From contig NC_003070.9 of the NCBI RefSeq assembly GCF_000001735.4, positions 28,877,971 to 28,941,970 of the forward strand: DNA of 64,000 nucleotides. Reading direction: 5' to 3'. Numbering within the stretch: the stretch's first letter is position 1; the number at the start of each line of letters is the position of its first letter. Below, one piece after another: positions 49,960 through 62,917 of this stretch. The DNA comes from Arabidopsis thaliana. Taxonomy: Eukaryota; Streptophyta; Magnoliopsida; Brassicales; Brassicaceae. The position numbers were made by a program, and so were the translations under genes. The notes beneath the pieces are model-generated. The model searched no databases. It saw nothing but the letters and a program-made list of their open reading frames with translations, and was not told the DNA's origin.

Positions 49960-50350
49960 ATTTATTCAAAAATTTTAAAATATAAGATTCTAAACAAGTG
50001 TTAAAAATTTTAAAATATAAGATTTTAAACTTTTTATTAAACAAGTGTTGAAAATTTAAATTATGGATAAACCATATTAAATTTATAATATTTTTTTGGG
50101 GTTTGGATATTGTGCTATGGGTAAACCATATTGAAATCTATGAGATAAATGTTAAAAATTTAAATTATGGGAATTTCCTCACAACGGTCATACTTGTCTT
50201 TTACTTCGTAACAATTTATCAAGACAAACTTTTGAGGTATCTTATTTTTGAAACAGAGAATTGGGCCGTTGAAAGCGAGAGAAGGTCTTTGCAACGGTCA
50301 TATTTGTCTCCGTACCGTTTTTTGTGGTTGCTTATCTTGGTTACTTAGTA
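49960..50350 (-). repeat. Gene-like dispersed repeat, copy C (deletion derivative)
   Basis: Orientation is as copy B. At 50040-50080 it matches the AT-rich 3' unit of copy A in reverse complement (CAAGTGTTGAAAATTTAAATTATG, GGGTTTGGATATTGTG). At 50175-50260 it matches the 5' flank of copies A and B (CAACGGTCATACTTG, GCGTAAcAATTTATCAAG-like, CTTTTGA...GAAACAGAG). The whole gene-like centre is missing. Confidence 0.65.
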
Positions 50351-53300
50351 AAAACACAATTACAAACAAGTGAGATACAAAAACTGTTAAAAACAAACTT
50401 TCATTCATAAAAAAACACTAACCATCCATCATTCATGATACAGAACAGAACAGAGCATTCCTTAATCATCCATGTTGACATGTTGTTGCTGTCTTCGTTA
50501 ACCACCAAAAACATCAAGAAATAAGGAAAAAGAAAATATGTCTGAGAAAGCGTAAGGAATGATAAGTAGCATCAGGGACTACCAAGAAGCCTGAATCTAT
50601 GTCCACTGATAACAAATTTGCACACGTCCCTTCATTCTTTTTGCTAAATGTCCACGTGTATTTGTCTTGTTGCTAGCGTTCACTATCTTCTCATGGTTCG
50701 TTTTTTCCTTAAATAATAAGACAACGTTAAGACATTACGCAGCCACTTACGTATGTTGTATACGTTCGACAGATATTTATTAATATTTTTTTTTCTTAAA
50801 ACATCTATTTTGTTCATATTCGACTTTATTATTATCATTTTTGAATTATTCAGATAAGATTTTAATAAAACTAATCATATAAGTCATTATCATATAATGA
50901 AGAAATTACGCAACCCTATAGTTCTCTTTTTTTATTTTGTGGACGTGATCGATACCGTAAAGAATGTGAACCCGGATTGCGAAGATTTGAGGGATCCATA
51001 TACCATTGGCCCGTTGGGTAATGAGTAGTGACCCAATATGTCACCAAACATTTTGCAGCTTTCAAGGGGTTTGATGCTTTTCAACCCAATTTGTTTTCCT
51101 TTTCTGAATATAATTAACGGACATTCTTTGATATCACAATAATTTCAAACTGTACAACTCTCCAAAATTCAAGAATGAATTTCTTATAATGTGTCAACCA
51201 ATGATTTCTTTCATATTTAGAGGGAAAAAAAAACTGATGAGAGAGAACTCAGAGTAGCATGTAAAAAAGGTTATAGTTGGGCTGATTGTTGTTTGGGTGT
51301 GAATAATTCACGAATAGAAGAAGCAAAGCAATATTTGACCAAAAAAAAAAAGAAGAAGAAGTAAAGCAACAAGCCAAGTTCGCGTCAGAGGAGTGGGAAA
51401 ATTGCCTACAAAGTTTGATGAACATAGGCTCATTTATATGAAAATTGCCTAATTTGTCATGTTTTGTTGATCTTGGATGATGTAATCATTTATCTGCTTG
51501 TCGCTGGAATTTATTTCTACGGTTGACTTATCCCACGGTGCAATACATGATCAATGCATATTGACGAATGAGGCAGAGGATATAAGGTGTGGAAGAATTC
51601 TTCATCTGTACAACATAGTTTGATCCATTTTTGAATTGGTAGTATATATATATCCATCTATCGAGCTACATACAACGATTCTTATTGTTACAAGCTAGAA
51701 TAGTGGGTAGAACATGTGACTGAAAAGAAAAGAATCAAATTGTTTTAGAACACAATGTATCCAATGTTCTGCTGAGTAATCTCCAGGAATAATAACATAG
51801 TATTGACTATTGAGACATAACATCAAGATCATTATCCTTCTGGTTTTCTTGTCCAAGAAAAAAATAGTAGCTGTTGACTTTCAAAACTCAATGCATCATG
51901 TGTCAACAGGCTCTCAACTCAACAGAAACCACCAATCTTTATGAGTGGATCAAAGTGGTAAGCATTAAGTTTTTTTTTTTTTTTTTTTTTTTGTCTTGGT
52001 GAGAATTGTGCAATAAGGGTTGTTTCAAAAACAGTGTTTGAAGATATTCTTTTGTTGTTCAACATTTAAGGTGGGAGAGGTTGAGGCCATCACATGTTCC
52101 ACTAAGCAATGTCCTTTGTAGGAAAAGCACTTTGGTGTAACTTTATTTTTTGTTTTGGTGTTGTAATAATTAGAAGAAATTAAATAGAGGATAATGGAAT
52201 TAACAACGAACACAAAATGTGGAATACATTATTACTAAGCCTTTTGTACGTATATCTCCATTCACATCAATTTATAAAGCTAGCTTTTTTTTTTTCAAGA
52301 AATCTCTAGGCCTCTATCGTCATCAAAAACTCCCTTTCAATAGTCTTTTATGAGACAGTTCAAATTTAGGTATCAAAAGAAAACATTACGGAATTTACCA
52401 GCCACCCAAATGTGAAGAGAACCGGTCTTTCTCATCTCTAGTCGAAATTCAGCATTTATCTAAGTGTAACAACAATTTCATAATTATTTCTTATTAGGTT
52501 TTTCGGTGAGTTTGAACCGGGATATATATTTTGTAAAAATTTATACTATATATCTTATCAATATAAGAAAAAGAAGAAGAAGGATATGTATCTCAGAAGA
52601 TTAGTTACATCTAGCTATTGATGCTTTCAAAGCCATAACAAAAAACGAAAGCCTTGGACTTGTTAGACTTATAATAAAAAAGTTTATCATTCAAAGATCC
52701 ATTTCTTTATAATTTTTATAAGAATCTTTGTAGGAGTAGTGAATTATTGCAATTTTGGCTGATTATATGAGTACTGTTTGTGGTTGACAACAAAATAAGT
52801 GAACTGTTTGTGATGTATATATGTTTATATAAAGACAAAATGATGGTGTAGTTTAGCAAAATAAAGAAATTAAAGGACCATTGGCTGGGATAATTTTGGA
52901 GAAATGAAATAAAGAGAGAAAGAGAGTGACGTCGTAGGAATGTGGGGGAGGAATTAAAGAGATAAAAGGGAAAAGATACCGAATCTTCTCATGGTTTTGC
53001 AACTTGGTCGGTTCCAATTATTTTTCACACCCACTTTAAATCATAATATTGTAGGGAAATAATTTCAAGCTACATATTGTACATTCCGAGTTCCGACAGT
53101 ACTGCATTCCGATATTTTAATTGATTCAAGTTTTGATTACATTTTTTCTTTTTGCTGATTTGGAAAAAAATCTTGATTTTGTATCGTCATCAAACGGTTG
53201 AATTTAGAGATTTATTGTATTTTATATATTCTATATAAACTTAACTTTTCTCGTGTTCAAGTAGTAGCTAGGTCGCCGACCTTCTGCATGAATCACATGT

Positions 53301-54160
53301 CTCGTAAGTTTAGAGTAGTAAGTTAAAATTCATTAATTGTATTGTCTCAAGAAACACGCATGATACAATAGTATTTTTAAAAAAAGAAAGTAAAATTTTT
53401 ATTTTATTTTATTGTTTTCATATATTTCAGGATCGACCATGATCAGAAGTTTTCTAGATGATATCGACACGAAATGTCAGTCTATAGAAACCGTTAGCAG
53501 TGATCAGTGATCACTTATATAGTTGCTAAATTGACCGTTACTTGTCATCGTTTTATGTTTTATCTTATCACCCAAACTGTTTTTTATCCCACAGTAAACA
53601 CAATTGATGACAACTAAACCAAATAATATACGTGTTTCAAACTTAAAAGAAGAAACAGCATCGTGGAAGATAGCCCATTCCCAGAGTGGCTATTTTGTAA
53701 TTAATGAAGTTTTCCATGTCCTCGATCAAAACAACTAAGCGACAAAAAGGACCGCCCGTACTAACTCGTGAGATCCAAACGCTGCTACTTTCACGCGCCT
53801 CTACTACAAATTCCTCTTTGCACTAACCCAACATTTAATTTCTCAGATTATTGATGTAAATGATTTAATTACCAGTTTCAAGCTAATAATCAACGGTACA
53901 TAACCACTTTAGCCAAATCGGTCTGGTTTGATTTATCCAAATTATTTTACACAAACCGATCTTGTAAGCTAACCACAATGCAAATAGCTAAATGGAGAGT
54001 ATAGGACACGCGCTATAAAGAACGTGTGTGGGAGTGGGAATAGTTCATATTAATACCACCACTAACTATAATGTTCGCTTCGTCATATCTGACTAATTAC
54101 TCATTAATTTATAAGGTTTTTATTTAGTTTCAATTAAATTATAAAAAGGTTTGTCGTACT
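50351..54160. other. Gene-poor region of about 3.8 kb before ACR3
   Basis: No protein-like ORF. A T-homopolymer of over 20 bases lies at about 51970-51993. The last kilobase is the ACR3 upstream region; the text around 53690-53830 is more GC-rich. Nothing else can be named. Confidence 0.5.
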
Positions 54161-54412
54161 ATTCCACTAGATTCCTATTAAAACCTCTGACACAGAAAGA
54201 AGGGTTTCAATCTCATTAAAGAGAAAAGAAACGATTAGAGAAAGAGAAGAGGGTAGAGACTTCTTTTCTTTGTTTCTGTGGAGGCTCTTCTTCTTCTTCT
54301 TCTCTGTCTCTGTCTCTGTCTCTCTGTAATCTTCTGTGCTCTCCACAAATTTGTCTCTCCTCTCTCTCGCCGACTCCACAAATTTTGAGCTTCTTTTTTT
54401 GAAGTTCTTGAG

Positions 54413-55368
54413 GTAACTAAATCTCACTCTCTTTATAGTTTTACTTTGTTTGATTTTGTCAATTTTGACTCTTTGAATTCTGGGGTTTTCCATTAAAAAA
54501 ACTCAGAAAGTTCTAAGATTTATCTCTGAATTGAGTAAGTTCTATTGAAATTGGCGTATGGATTCGACAGATTTTTGAGCACGATGTATGTTTTAAATTT
54601 CGATGTCGACGCACCATAAATTTTATATATATGAAATTGAAATCTTGATAACAACAGATTTGGTCTCATCTTCTTCAAGTTGTTGTTGTTGATGTGGCTG
54701 CTGCTTAGAGTAATGTTTGTTGCTGCAAGTTGGCTTATTGTCTAATCCGTTATATTATTATTTTATTTTATTTATATACAGTTGTGTTTCGATTTGTAAC
54801 ATTTTAGATTCCGTCTTTGACCAATTAAATCTTTCCTCCAAATAAAATATTTATTTTCTTGCTTTCATGTTTTTAATTTTGACAGCTACTACTACTAAGT
54901 TCGTTTTAAGCATCAATTCGTTTATGCAAATAGAGAGAATATCATGTCATGTCTTAAAAAACAAAGTTGCTCAGAAACAATCTTTTTTTGGTTTTGATTT
55001 TCAAGTTAGTAGTAGGAGGAGGAGGAGATCTTTTAGGAATCTATTCCTCTGTTTTTTTTCTTTGGTTGAGAAGGACCCAGAGAAACTCTTGTTTTGTTTT
55101 CAGAGAATCTCTGTTTGTGGTCTCTCTTTATGAAATCTTTATCTCTATCTTCTTTCAGATTCTGCTTCTTCTGTCTAGTTACTTAGTGGCCAAGATTCAC
55201 TTATTTGACTCGGCAGGCAAAATCTACCGAATATCTTATCTTCTTGCAACTTGTTTATAGACTTAAAGCTGTGTACTTACTTTGTTTTGTTGCTTCTTCT
55301 TATCCTTTGTCTTGTTCTGTCTCTTGGTCGTGATATGAATTAGTTCTTTCTTCTTGGTTAAATTGCAG
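54413..55368 (+). other. Intron in the 5' UTR of ACR3
   Basis: A CT-rich leader (about 54190-54412, with CTT and CTGT repeats) ends at a GAG/GTAACT donor, and an AATTGCAG acceptor ends at 55368, 48 bases before the start codon. T-rich, GT-AG. Inferred from splice sites; long leader introns of this type often raise expression in Arabidopsis. Confidence 0.65.
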
Positions 55369-55416
55369 AACAAGTGAAAGAGCTTAATATCCACAAGACT
55401 CTTGTTTCTTTCTTAA

Positions 55417-57209
55417 ATGGCTAAAGTTTATTGGCCTTATTTCGATCCTGAATATGAGAACTTGAGCTCCAGAATCAATCCTCCAAGGTAAATCATTATT
55501 ACATTTCACACTTGAAACCCATTGATGCTACTTCCAAGAAGCTCATACTTTTTTTCTATGTTGTTGCAGTGTTTCTATAGATAACACTAGCTGCAAAGAA
55601 TGCACTCTTGTCAAGGTAAGCATCTTCTTCCTCTGATTTTAGTTGATTCGATGATTAAACTGAGATTTTGATGCATTTGTGACTGTTAATTATTAGGTGG
55701 ACAGTATGAACAAACCTGGAATACTACTTGAAGTTGTGCAAGTCCTAACCGATCTCGATCTCACTATCACTAAAGCTTATATCTCTTCTGATGGTGGATG
55801 GTTCATGGACGGTACTAATTTTGCATATATGTATATACATTCATAACTTATTATTTCATTACAATGAAGCATCTCACTGATTCTATTTTCACATCTTTTT
55901 AGTATTCCATGTCACCGATCAACAAGGAAACAAGGTTACTGATAGCAAAACCATCGATTACATCGAGAAGGTATATTCATATAAGCAGTAGTTTGTATAA
56001 TATATGCAATTGGTTTGTTATGACATTATATGTGATTCTTTTTTTTTCTTTTTTCTTTTAAAAGGTGTTAGGACCAAAGGGTCATGCTTCGGCTTCACAA
56101 AACACTTGGCCTGGTAAAAGAGTCGGTGTCCATTCATTAGGCGACCACACATCGATAGAGATTATTGCTCGTGATCGTCCTGGTCTCTTGTCGGAGGTTT
56201 CAGCCGTACTAGCAGACCTCAACATTAATGTGGTGGCAGCTGAAGCATGGACTCACAACCGTAGGATTGCGTGTGTCCTCTATGTGAATGACAATGCAAC
56301 TTCTAGAGCCGTTGATGATCCAGAAAGATTGTCTTCCATGGAAGAACAGCTTAACAATGTGCTGCGTGGGTGCGAAGAACAAGATGAGAAATTTGCTCGG
56401 ACGAGTCTCTCCATTGGGTCGACTCACGTTGATCGAAGGCTTCATCAGATGTTTTTCGCTGATAGAGACTACGAAGCAGTGACTAAGCTTGATGATTCTG
56501 CTTCTTGCGGATTCGAGCCCAAAATCACGGTTGAGCATTGTGAAGAGAAAGGTTACTCCGTGATAAACGTGAGCTGCGAGGATCGACCAAAGCTCATGTT
56601 TGACATTGTATGCACGCTTACGGATATGCAATACATTGTGTTTCACGCCACGATTTCATCAAGCGGCTCTCATGCTTCTCAGGAGTATTTCATCAGACAC
56701 AAAGACGGTTGCACTCTTGACACAGAAGGAGAGAAAGAGAGAGTTGTCAAATGTCTGGAAGCTGCAATCCATAGACGAGTCAGCGAGGTAAGTAAACACA
56801 TTTTGTTGGTGTATGTTTCTTGCGTTAGAAGCAACAATACCTTAAGTTATTGTCTGAAATTTGATTATAGGGTTGGAGTTTGGAGCTCTGCGCAAAGGAC
56901 AGAGTTGGATTACTGTCGGAAGTGACAAGGATTCTGAGAGAGCACGGGCTATCAGTGTCGAGAGCTGGTGTGACAACAGTAGGAGAACAAGCCGTCAACG
57001 TTTTCTATGTGAAAGATGCTTCAGGGAATCCAGTGGATGTGAAGACGATTGAGGCGTTACGCGGAGAGATTGGACACAGTATGATGATTGACTTCAAGAA
57101 TAAAGTTCCGAGCAGAAAATGGAAAGAAGAAGGTCAAGCCGGAACAGGAGGAGGATGGGCCAAAACCAGTTTCTTCTTTGGGAATTTGCTGGAGAAGTTA
57201 CTGCCTTGA
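55417..57209 (+). CDS. ACR3: ACT domain repeat protein 3
   Basis: Six exons (55417-55487, 55570-55615, 55697-55811, 55903-55970, 56065-56787, 56871-57209) join in frame to 453 aa, the length I know for ACR3 (At1g76990). Four ACT modules are visible: about 36-115 ([20 protein letters not shown]), 127-205 ([20 protein letters not shown]), 262-340 ([20 protein letters not shown]) and 342-420 ([20 protein letters not shown]). Each has the D/E-RPGLL type turn of ligand-binding ACT folds. There is no catalytic domain, unlike bacterial GlnD, which shares ACT pairs; plant ACRs are proposed amino acid sensors. Exon 5 alone carries modules 2 and 3. Reading past the exon 5 donor would end early, so the final intron is required. 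Confidence 0.95.
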
Positions 57210-57839
57210 GAGAAAAGGTAACTATGTGTGGATAAAACGTACTGTAAAATGTGTATTATGTATGATCTAGAGGGCCTTAGTGTGATGTATGACTTGGTCA
57301 GGGATTTTGGTGGTTTGCCCGAAGTCAAACCGAACCAAAACTGGTTTTCGGTTACTTTAGACTTTAGTCATAGTAAAATGAACATGTCTATAAATGAATA
57401 ATATGCAACTCTTCCAATTGGTAGGCTTGCTTTTGTCTATGTAATATCAATCCTTCTTGTTATGTATTTATCTTTGGCCAAATGTGATATTTTCTGTAGT
57501 TTTAATCTCTTCTTTTCCTTCTATTTTGTAACTTCTTCGAATCTTTAATGTCAATATCATTGCAGTGAGAAAAATGGATTATATAATTCAGTGAGTATAC
57601 AGAATATACACTTATAAATAGTACACAAGCCTAAAAAGTGATAAATGGGTGCATCTGCGGGTACTTTTGTTACAGTCGAAACTGAAAAAAAAACTAAGTC
57701 AACCGCTTGATGTTTCCATATCCTAGCGAATAATATTCTTTCTTCCATAACTTTCATGTAAGCAAAGTACTTAAGAGTATAAACTAAGTTTAAAAACATT
57801 GTTTAAACGAGAAAAAATAAGAATTTATATTACGCATGT

Positions 57840-59711
57840 ATAACTTAGAACACTTCTTAGGGTTTGGATGTTATGTCCAATTAGTTTACACAAAATTAAA
57901 AAAATAACACTTATAAAAATGTGAGAATTTAATATGTGCAAAATATATTGAACCTATGACACTGCTTAAAGACCTCATATTATGTACAGGATGTTGTGTC
58001 CAATTATTTTACATATATTAAACTTTAACCTTTAAAAACAAAAATATTATGTGTATTTAAAAAGTTAAAACATTTTTTCTAAAATATTACATAAAAAGTA
58101 AAATAAAATTCTTAAATTTTAAATAGTGGTGTAAAAATCAAAATTAAAATATTTTTTATATTAAAATGTTAGAATTTAATATGTGTAAGATATATTGAAC
58201 CTAGGACACCGCTAAAGGACCTCATACTATGGACGAGATGTTGTGTCCAATCATTTTACACATATTAAAAATTAACATTTTTTCTTAAAAATATTATATA
58301 TATTTAATATAATTTTTTATCTAAAAATATTAAAAATTAACTTTAAACAAAAACTTGAATAAAAATTGCAAAAAAACTTTAAATATCCGTAGGAAAAAAC
58401 TCCATTAATTAAAATTATAAAATATATGAATTTAAGTAAACAAGAAAATGGGCTGAGAATTAACCTTAAGCCTTGAGCCGTTCTCTGCCCCGTTAGTCGA
58501 CGAAGAAACTCGATGAGTATTGGATCTTCTTCAACCTCACAGTAAAGCCCATTGACAAGGCCCATTAATGCGAGTCGTCAGCCGTTCTCTGCTCCCGTTT
58601 GTCGACGAAGAAACTCGATGAGTTTTTTCTGCATCTTCTACATCGTCAACTGATGCTCGTCCGTCGCTTTCACGGTCCCTCTCTCAATCGTAACGAATTA
58701 CCAATAACAAGGTGAAATTAATTCAAAGATCCGACCTAAAAATCGTTCTCGATTAACTGGAGAAAGAAGATGGAAATCAAATTACGAAACTTTATCGTTT
58801 TCTCCGATCAAATCTTACGGATACGAGAATGAATTTATTGAAGAGATCATCGACTTACCTCAATATCGGAAAGGACCATCGGCGATCCTCTCTATAAGAA
58901 CATAGAATTTGGAAAAGTTAGGGTTTTTTCTGTTTGGAAGAAGGAGGAGCGTGGAGATTTTTTGATTTCTCATGAAAGAAGAGATGCGTGAGACAGATTA
59001 TGGAGATCAATCACGAAATCAGATGCTTTCCTCCGATCAAATCTAACGAATAGATATTGAGATGAAGAATGAAGTTATTGAGATCATCGGCTTACTTCAA
59101 TATCAAAGGGACCATCGGCGATCCTCACTATAAAAACAGAGAACTTGAAAAAGATAGGATTTTTTTTTTTTCCGTGTGGAAGAAGAAGAAGGAGCGTACA
59201 GAAGTTTTTGATTTCTCATGAAAGAAGAGATAACCGTCATCTGTAGCAACCTAGACAGTATTTATAAGCAAAAAGTATACACAAAAAACAAAAAGGAAAC
59301 TTTCGACTGATTTCCTTTTTTTTCTTTCTACTAGGTTTACGTTGTTTCCTTTTATTCAATTATGCTGTTAAACGGTAAAAAAAAAGGTCTAATAACGGTC
59401 ATATTTCTCCTACTGCGTAATAATTTATCAAGGTAAAAAGTAATTTACTTGAGTGACTAAACCATTTTATGTATCATACAAAACTTTTGAAACAGAGGAT
59501 ATTCTCCAATGGCGAGGACAGAGCTCAAAGTTGAACCACGTGCCACTATTGCATCTAACTTTTATTTCGTTAGCCTTTTGATTCCATTCCCCTCTAAAGT
59601 TCTTTCATTTTTTGCAACGCTGCTTTCTCAACTGAGTAACGAGTTTCACATTAATGTTTTGATGCGATGATCAAGACTGTGGAAGAATGCTTCATTAGAA
59701 TCCCTAATCTC
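57840..59711 (-). repeat. Gene-like dispersed repeat, copy B
   Basis: Inverted relative to copy A. Read on the minus strand from 59711: flank (GAAGCATTCTTCC...CTTGATCATCGCATC), promoter-like block with TATAAATACTG near 59255, leader, and the mini exon MVLSDIE followed by GTAAGTCGATG near 58860. The leader plus mini exon is present twice in tandem (about 58850-58990 and 59090-59230). A conserved second exon-like segment, KKLIEFLRR-type, is also doubled (58475-58530 and 58570-58640); one copy reads DPILIEFLRRLTGQRTA. The 3' part holds three AT-rich units of roughly 120-250 bp, each with ATTGGACAyAACATC. Possibly the annotated hypothetical locus of this interval, or a transposon. Confidence 0.75.
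58540..58880 (-). pseudogene. Possible remnant gene within repeat copy B
   Basis: The minus strand has MVLSDIE at about 58880-58860 with a GTAAG donor, then intron-like sequence, then a segment with DVEDAE and FLRR...REQRTA-like text. The frame breaks between the two doubled segments, so the present copy probably makes no long protein. Compare copy A. Confidence 0.3.
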
Positions 59712-59726
59712 TTACCTGTTAGGCCA

Positions 59727-59918
59727 CTAGTGTTCAAAAACCGCCTTCAGGTACAGGAAGCTACCCCCAGCTCGGCTCCTGAACCCGATACTCGGTTTAT
59801 TCTCGACCACAGAGTTCTGACTTGCTGAAGAACCATCAGTTTCAATCCCTAGTGACACGGCCAGAAGACTGGCTGCTACAGATATAGCTGATCCATTCTT
59901 TGACCCAGACGGATTTGC
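59727..59918 (-). pseudogene. Amidase gene fragment
   Basis: The minus strand is open from 59918 to a TAG at 59729-59727. It reads ANPSGSKNGSAISVAA, then SLLAVSLGIETDGSSASQNS, then VVENKPSIGFRSRAG. This matches the amidase signature region of plant amidases (GSSSGSAISVAA...GTETDGS...NSVVGIKPTVGLTSRAG in family terms). The serine after GS is replaced by Lys, the conserved Gly after VV by Glu, and the frame is closed on both sides by stops. So it is a broken piece of about 64 codons, not a gene. It abuts the outer end of repeat copy B. Confidence 0.8.
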
Positions 59919-59919
59919 T

Positions 59920-62300
59920 CATAAAAACATATGAATTCACTGATATGAAAAGCTGACTCAAGTATATGTGAGTAGGAAGAAACACGTGCTAAATGAGGAA
60001 GAGCACGTGAAGACTAATCTAGATGCATTTGTCTATAAATAGTGAACGTAGACGTGTAATTAGCTTGTTGTTGTTAAGTGACATATGTGTCATTAAGAGA
60101 ATGATATATTCAGTGATGTGCTGAGTAGTTCTCATCTGTAACAGAAACATAGTATCATTGTTGAGAAATAAATATTAGACTTTCCATTTCTCAACATTAA
60201 CAAAATGGTGCGGTGAACTACACTAGAGTTTGCAAGCTGATATAACTCATTGTACTCTTTGCATTCGATTAATATACAACAGAAAAGTTCATTGACTAAC
60301 GATCCATGGTCCAAAATTTCACCAGTCAAAGAGTTTTGGGCCTTTAATCAAATTGGTGCATTGACTTGGGCATGAGAATGGGTCCATTGACTTAGCACAA
60401 GCAGTATATAATAATATGCAACATATATAATCCAGTGAATAGGTTATGGGTGGGTGATCATTGTGTTTCTCTGTAGTTTAATTAAGTATTAAACGTAATT
60501 ATTTTTATTTATGAAATACTAAGTTTCTCCTATTAAAATAAGGTTGAGTATATGCCCTTGAATTTGGGGAGGGCTAATGCAAAGTAGATATGTGACAAAG
60601 TGGAAAAGCAATTAAAAGAAAACGGCATAGAGTGCGGCCTCGGGTAAGGCTAACAGCTAGCTTTCTCTACATATGCACGACACTAAGAAAAAAGTAAACG
60701 GCTTGATGTTTCCATCTCTTATCGAACAATATTGTTTAAAGAATACAGCTTGTGTATTGACTTTCAAATCTTTTATATATTCCGTGAGGATGCAAAGAAA
60801 ACAAGCCGTCGAATTCATGTTATCTATTTCTTTTCTTGAGCATATGACAGATTTTGATTTAATTACTTTTTGTTGACATGTCGAAAGAATTGAAACTACG
60901 ATAGATTCCTTACATATATGAATATATCCCTTTATAAAATTAGTTACCATATGTTCTCTTTGTTACATGTTGTTGAATCATAGCAAATTACAAATGGATG
61001 ATAAACTTATGGTTAATGAGATACTATAGAGTAATCAAAACCGTAAGATAACTTAACTATCAGTATAAATGATACATTGAAAAATGATAACTACTTGATT
61101 ACCATGATCGGATGAAAACTTGGTTAATTAATAACATAACTTGTACTAATTATCACAGAACTAACTGAATCTTGGGTTTTAGGATGATATGGGAGGTGGA
61201 GGGAATGAAGAAGATTTGGTGGGAAGCTGCCCCATTAGAGCAAAAAACGTGCCCACCAACTCAAAGGCCTCATTAGCCCCCAATGTGCATTTTTGTTATC
61301 TTTACCAGTTGCGTTTTTTCTTCTGTTTTAAAAAAAAAAATATATCTCATAGTTTGTTTTAATTCAAGGTGCATTTATTTCCTGGCTATTAAATCTGCAA
61401 TTCTTGTACAATAGTTCTTGTCTTTTTCATGAAAATAGGTTTTGTTTTATTTGCACAAGATAAAATATCTTCGAAGCTAGTAAAATAGTAAAAGAAGGAA
61501 AGAGTCCATTAAGTTTATAGGTGCATGTGGGTTTCACAGAGAGTTCAGAAAATACAAATAGAAAGCTATACTTTTTACAATGGAGATTATTCTTTTGTGT
61601 AACGTTTTTATGTAAGATAATGTCATTTTATAAGTTACTAATTCACTCTTTTTTATTATTTTTGTTGGTGTTGTTTTTCTACTTCTATAGATACAAAAAC
61701 ATAATATTTGAGTTGTTTTACACTGTCTTGTAAGTTCTAATTGATTAATGTTATGAACTTAGTTTATGCAACGTTCTACAAACAAAGAGCTAATTTTACA
61801 CCAGCAAAAATCCCTCAAGTCCTACAATTATATGTCCATCACAACCGAGTTCGAACAATCATATAATAATTATTTTTGTTAATGAAACGAGGAACGTATG
61901 ATATGAGAAAAGGTCATTTCTTAATTTAAATAAATGAAACAGTGATATATCTTTGGACGTTATCTCTCGACTTGTAAACGAGTTTAATTACATTATGCGA
62001 CTCAACTTTGTAATCAATTATTTAAAGTTCTCAATTTTTGTCAATTCCGTTACGTAAATTATTATTAGATTAACAATTTCAATAAGATAACTTCTCTTGA
62101 ATATTTTCCGAATATTTCGTTTTAATTAGATATTACAACTATGGTTATAAAAATAAAATAAAATAACCGTAAAAGAGTCGTCGAATTTGGAATATAATTT
62201 GTAATAGTACTGTATTCTCCTGTCAGTTTTAGACACGTGGCAGTTCACGTGTCATATAGTCATAACCCGTACGTTTACTCTTTGCCTCTTTCCCTTTTAT
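59920..62300. other. Intergenic between the amidase fragment and SKP2B, no gene seen
   Basis: AT-rich with no credible ORF. Two CACGTG (G-box) sites lie at about 59983 and 60004, and a TATA-like TATAAATAG at 60034 follows them, so a promoter for a short or lost transcript is possible. Confidence 0.45.
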
Positions 62301-62310
62301 ATTCAAAACT
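62225..62310 (+). promoter_or_regulatory. SKP2B upstream ACGTG elements and TATA-like region
   Basis: ACACGTGGC at 62232-62240 and TCACGTGTC at 62246-62254 are two G-box/ABRE-like cores within 25 bases, followed by TTTTATATTC near 62296. They lie just upstream of the inferred SKP2B leader. Which factor binds cannot be told. Confidence 0.5.
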
Positions 62311-62458
62311 CCTTTTTGATTTTGTCTATCTTATCTCGTGAATCGTTAATTCGTTATCAAAAGAGCTTAAAAAGCTTTAAAAAATTAACGGATTAGTAAT
62401 AATTCAACCGAAGAGAAACCCAAGGCACCGAAGAACACGATTTCAGAGGTATGATCCG

Positions 62459-62744
62459 GAAAAAAAAATCCAAAGTTTTGATCCTTTTGTTTTTTGGTGA
62501 GCAAAAAAACTGGTCCTACGCTAGTCAATGGACATTCTCCTAAATTTTTGTCTCTGTTTTTTTAGATTGTAAATTATAAAGTAATTTCTCCAACTTTCTG
62601 GAAAAATCCATCCAGCAAAAGAAAAGAATAATTGGTTTTATTGATCAAAGATCTTCAGTTTTCAAAATTAAGCACTAATTATGGGGTTTTGTTTATTAAT
62701 GTCCTAAAAAAGAGTTACACATAGAGAGACATTAATGCTTGCAG
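62459..62744 (+). other. Probable intron in the 5' UTR of SKP2B
   Basis: Donor CAGAG/GTATGA at 62459 and acceptor ATGCTTGCAG ending at 62744. A later acceptor before the start codon is also possible. Inferred from splice sites only. Confidence 0.5.
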
Positions 62745-62917
62745 TTTAGTTTAAAGAGTTTTAAGACCATATCTCACTCAATCCTTATTTCCTTACATTT
62801 GTCGTCTTTTGATGTCATAGACTCAGAGATATTTATTTATCTTCTTTCTCTCTCATTTCTCATTCTCATATTTACTTTTGATCTCGTGGTGTTAGAATCA
62901 AAGAAACCGCTTCAAGG

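Noticed and set aside
56209-56646. 145-aa minus-strand ORF
   Set aside because: Shadow of ACR3 exon 5, whose plus-strand frame has clear ACT domains.
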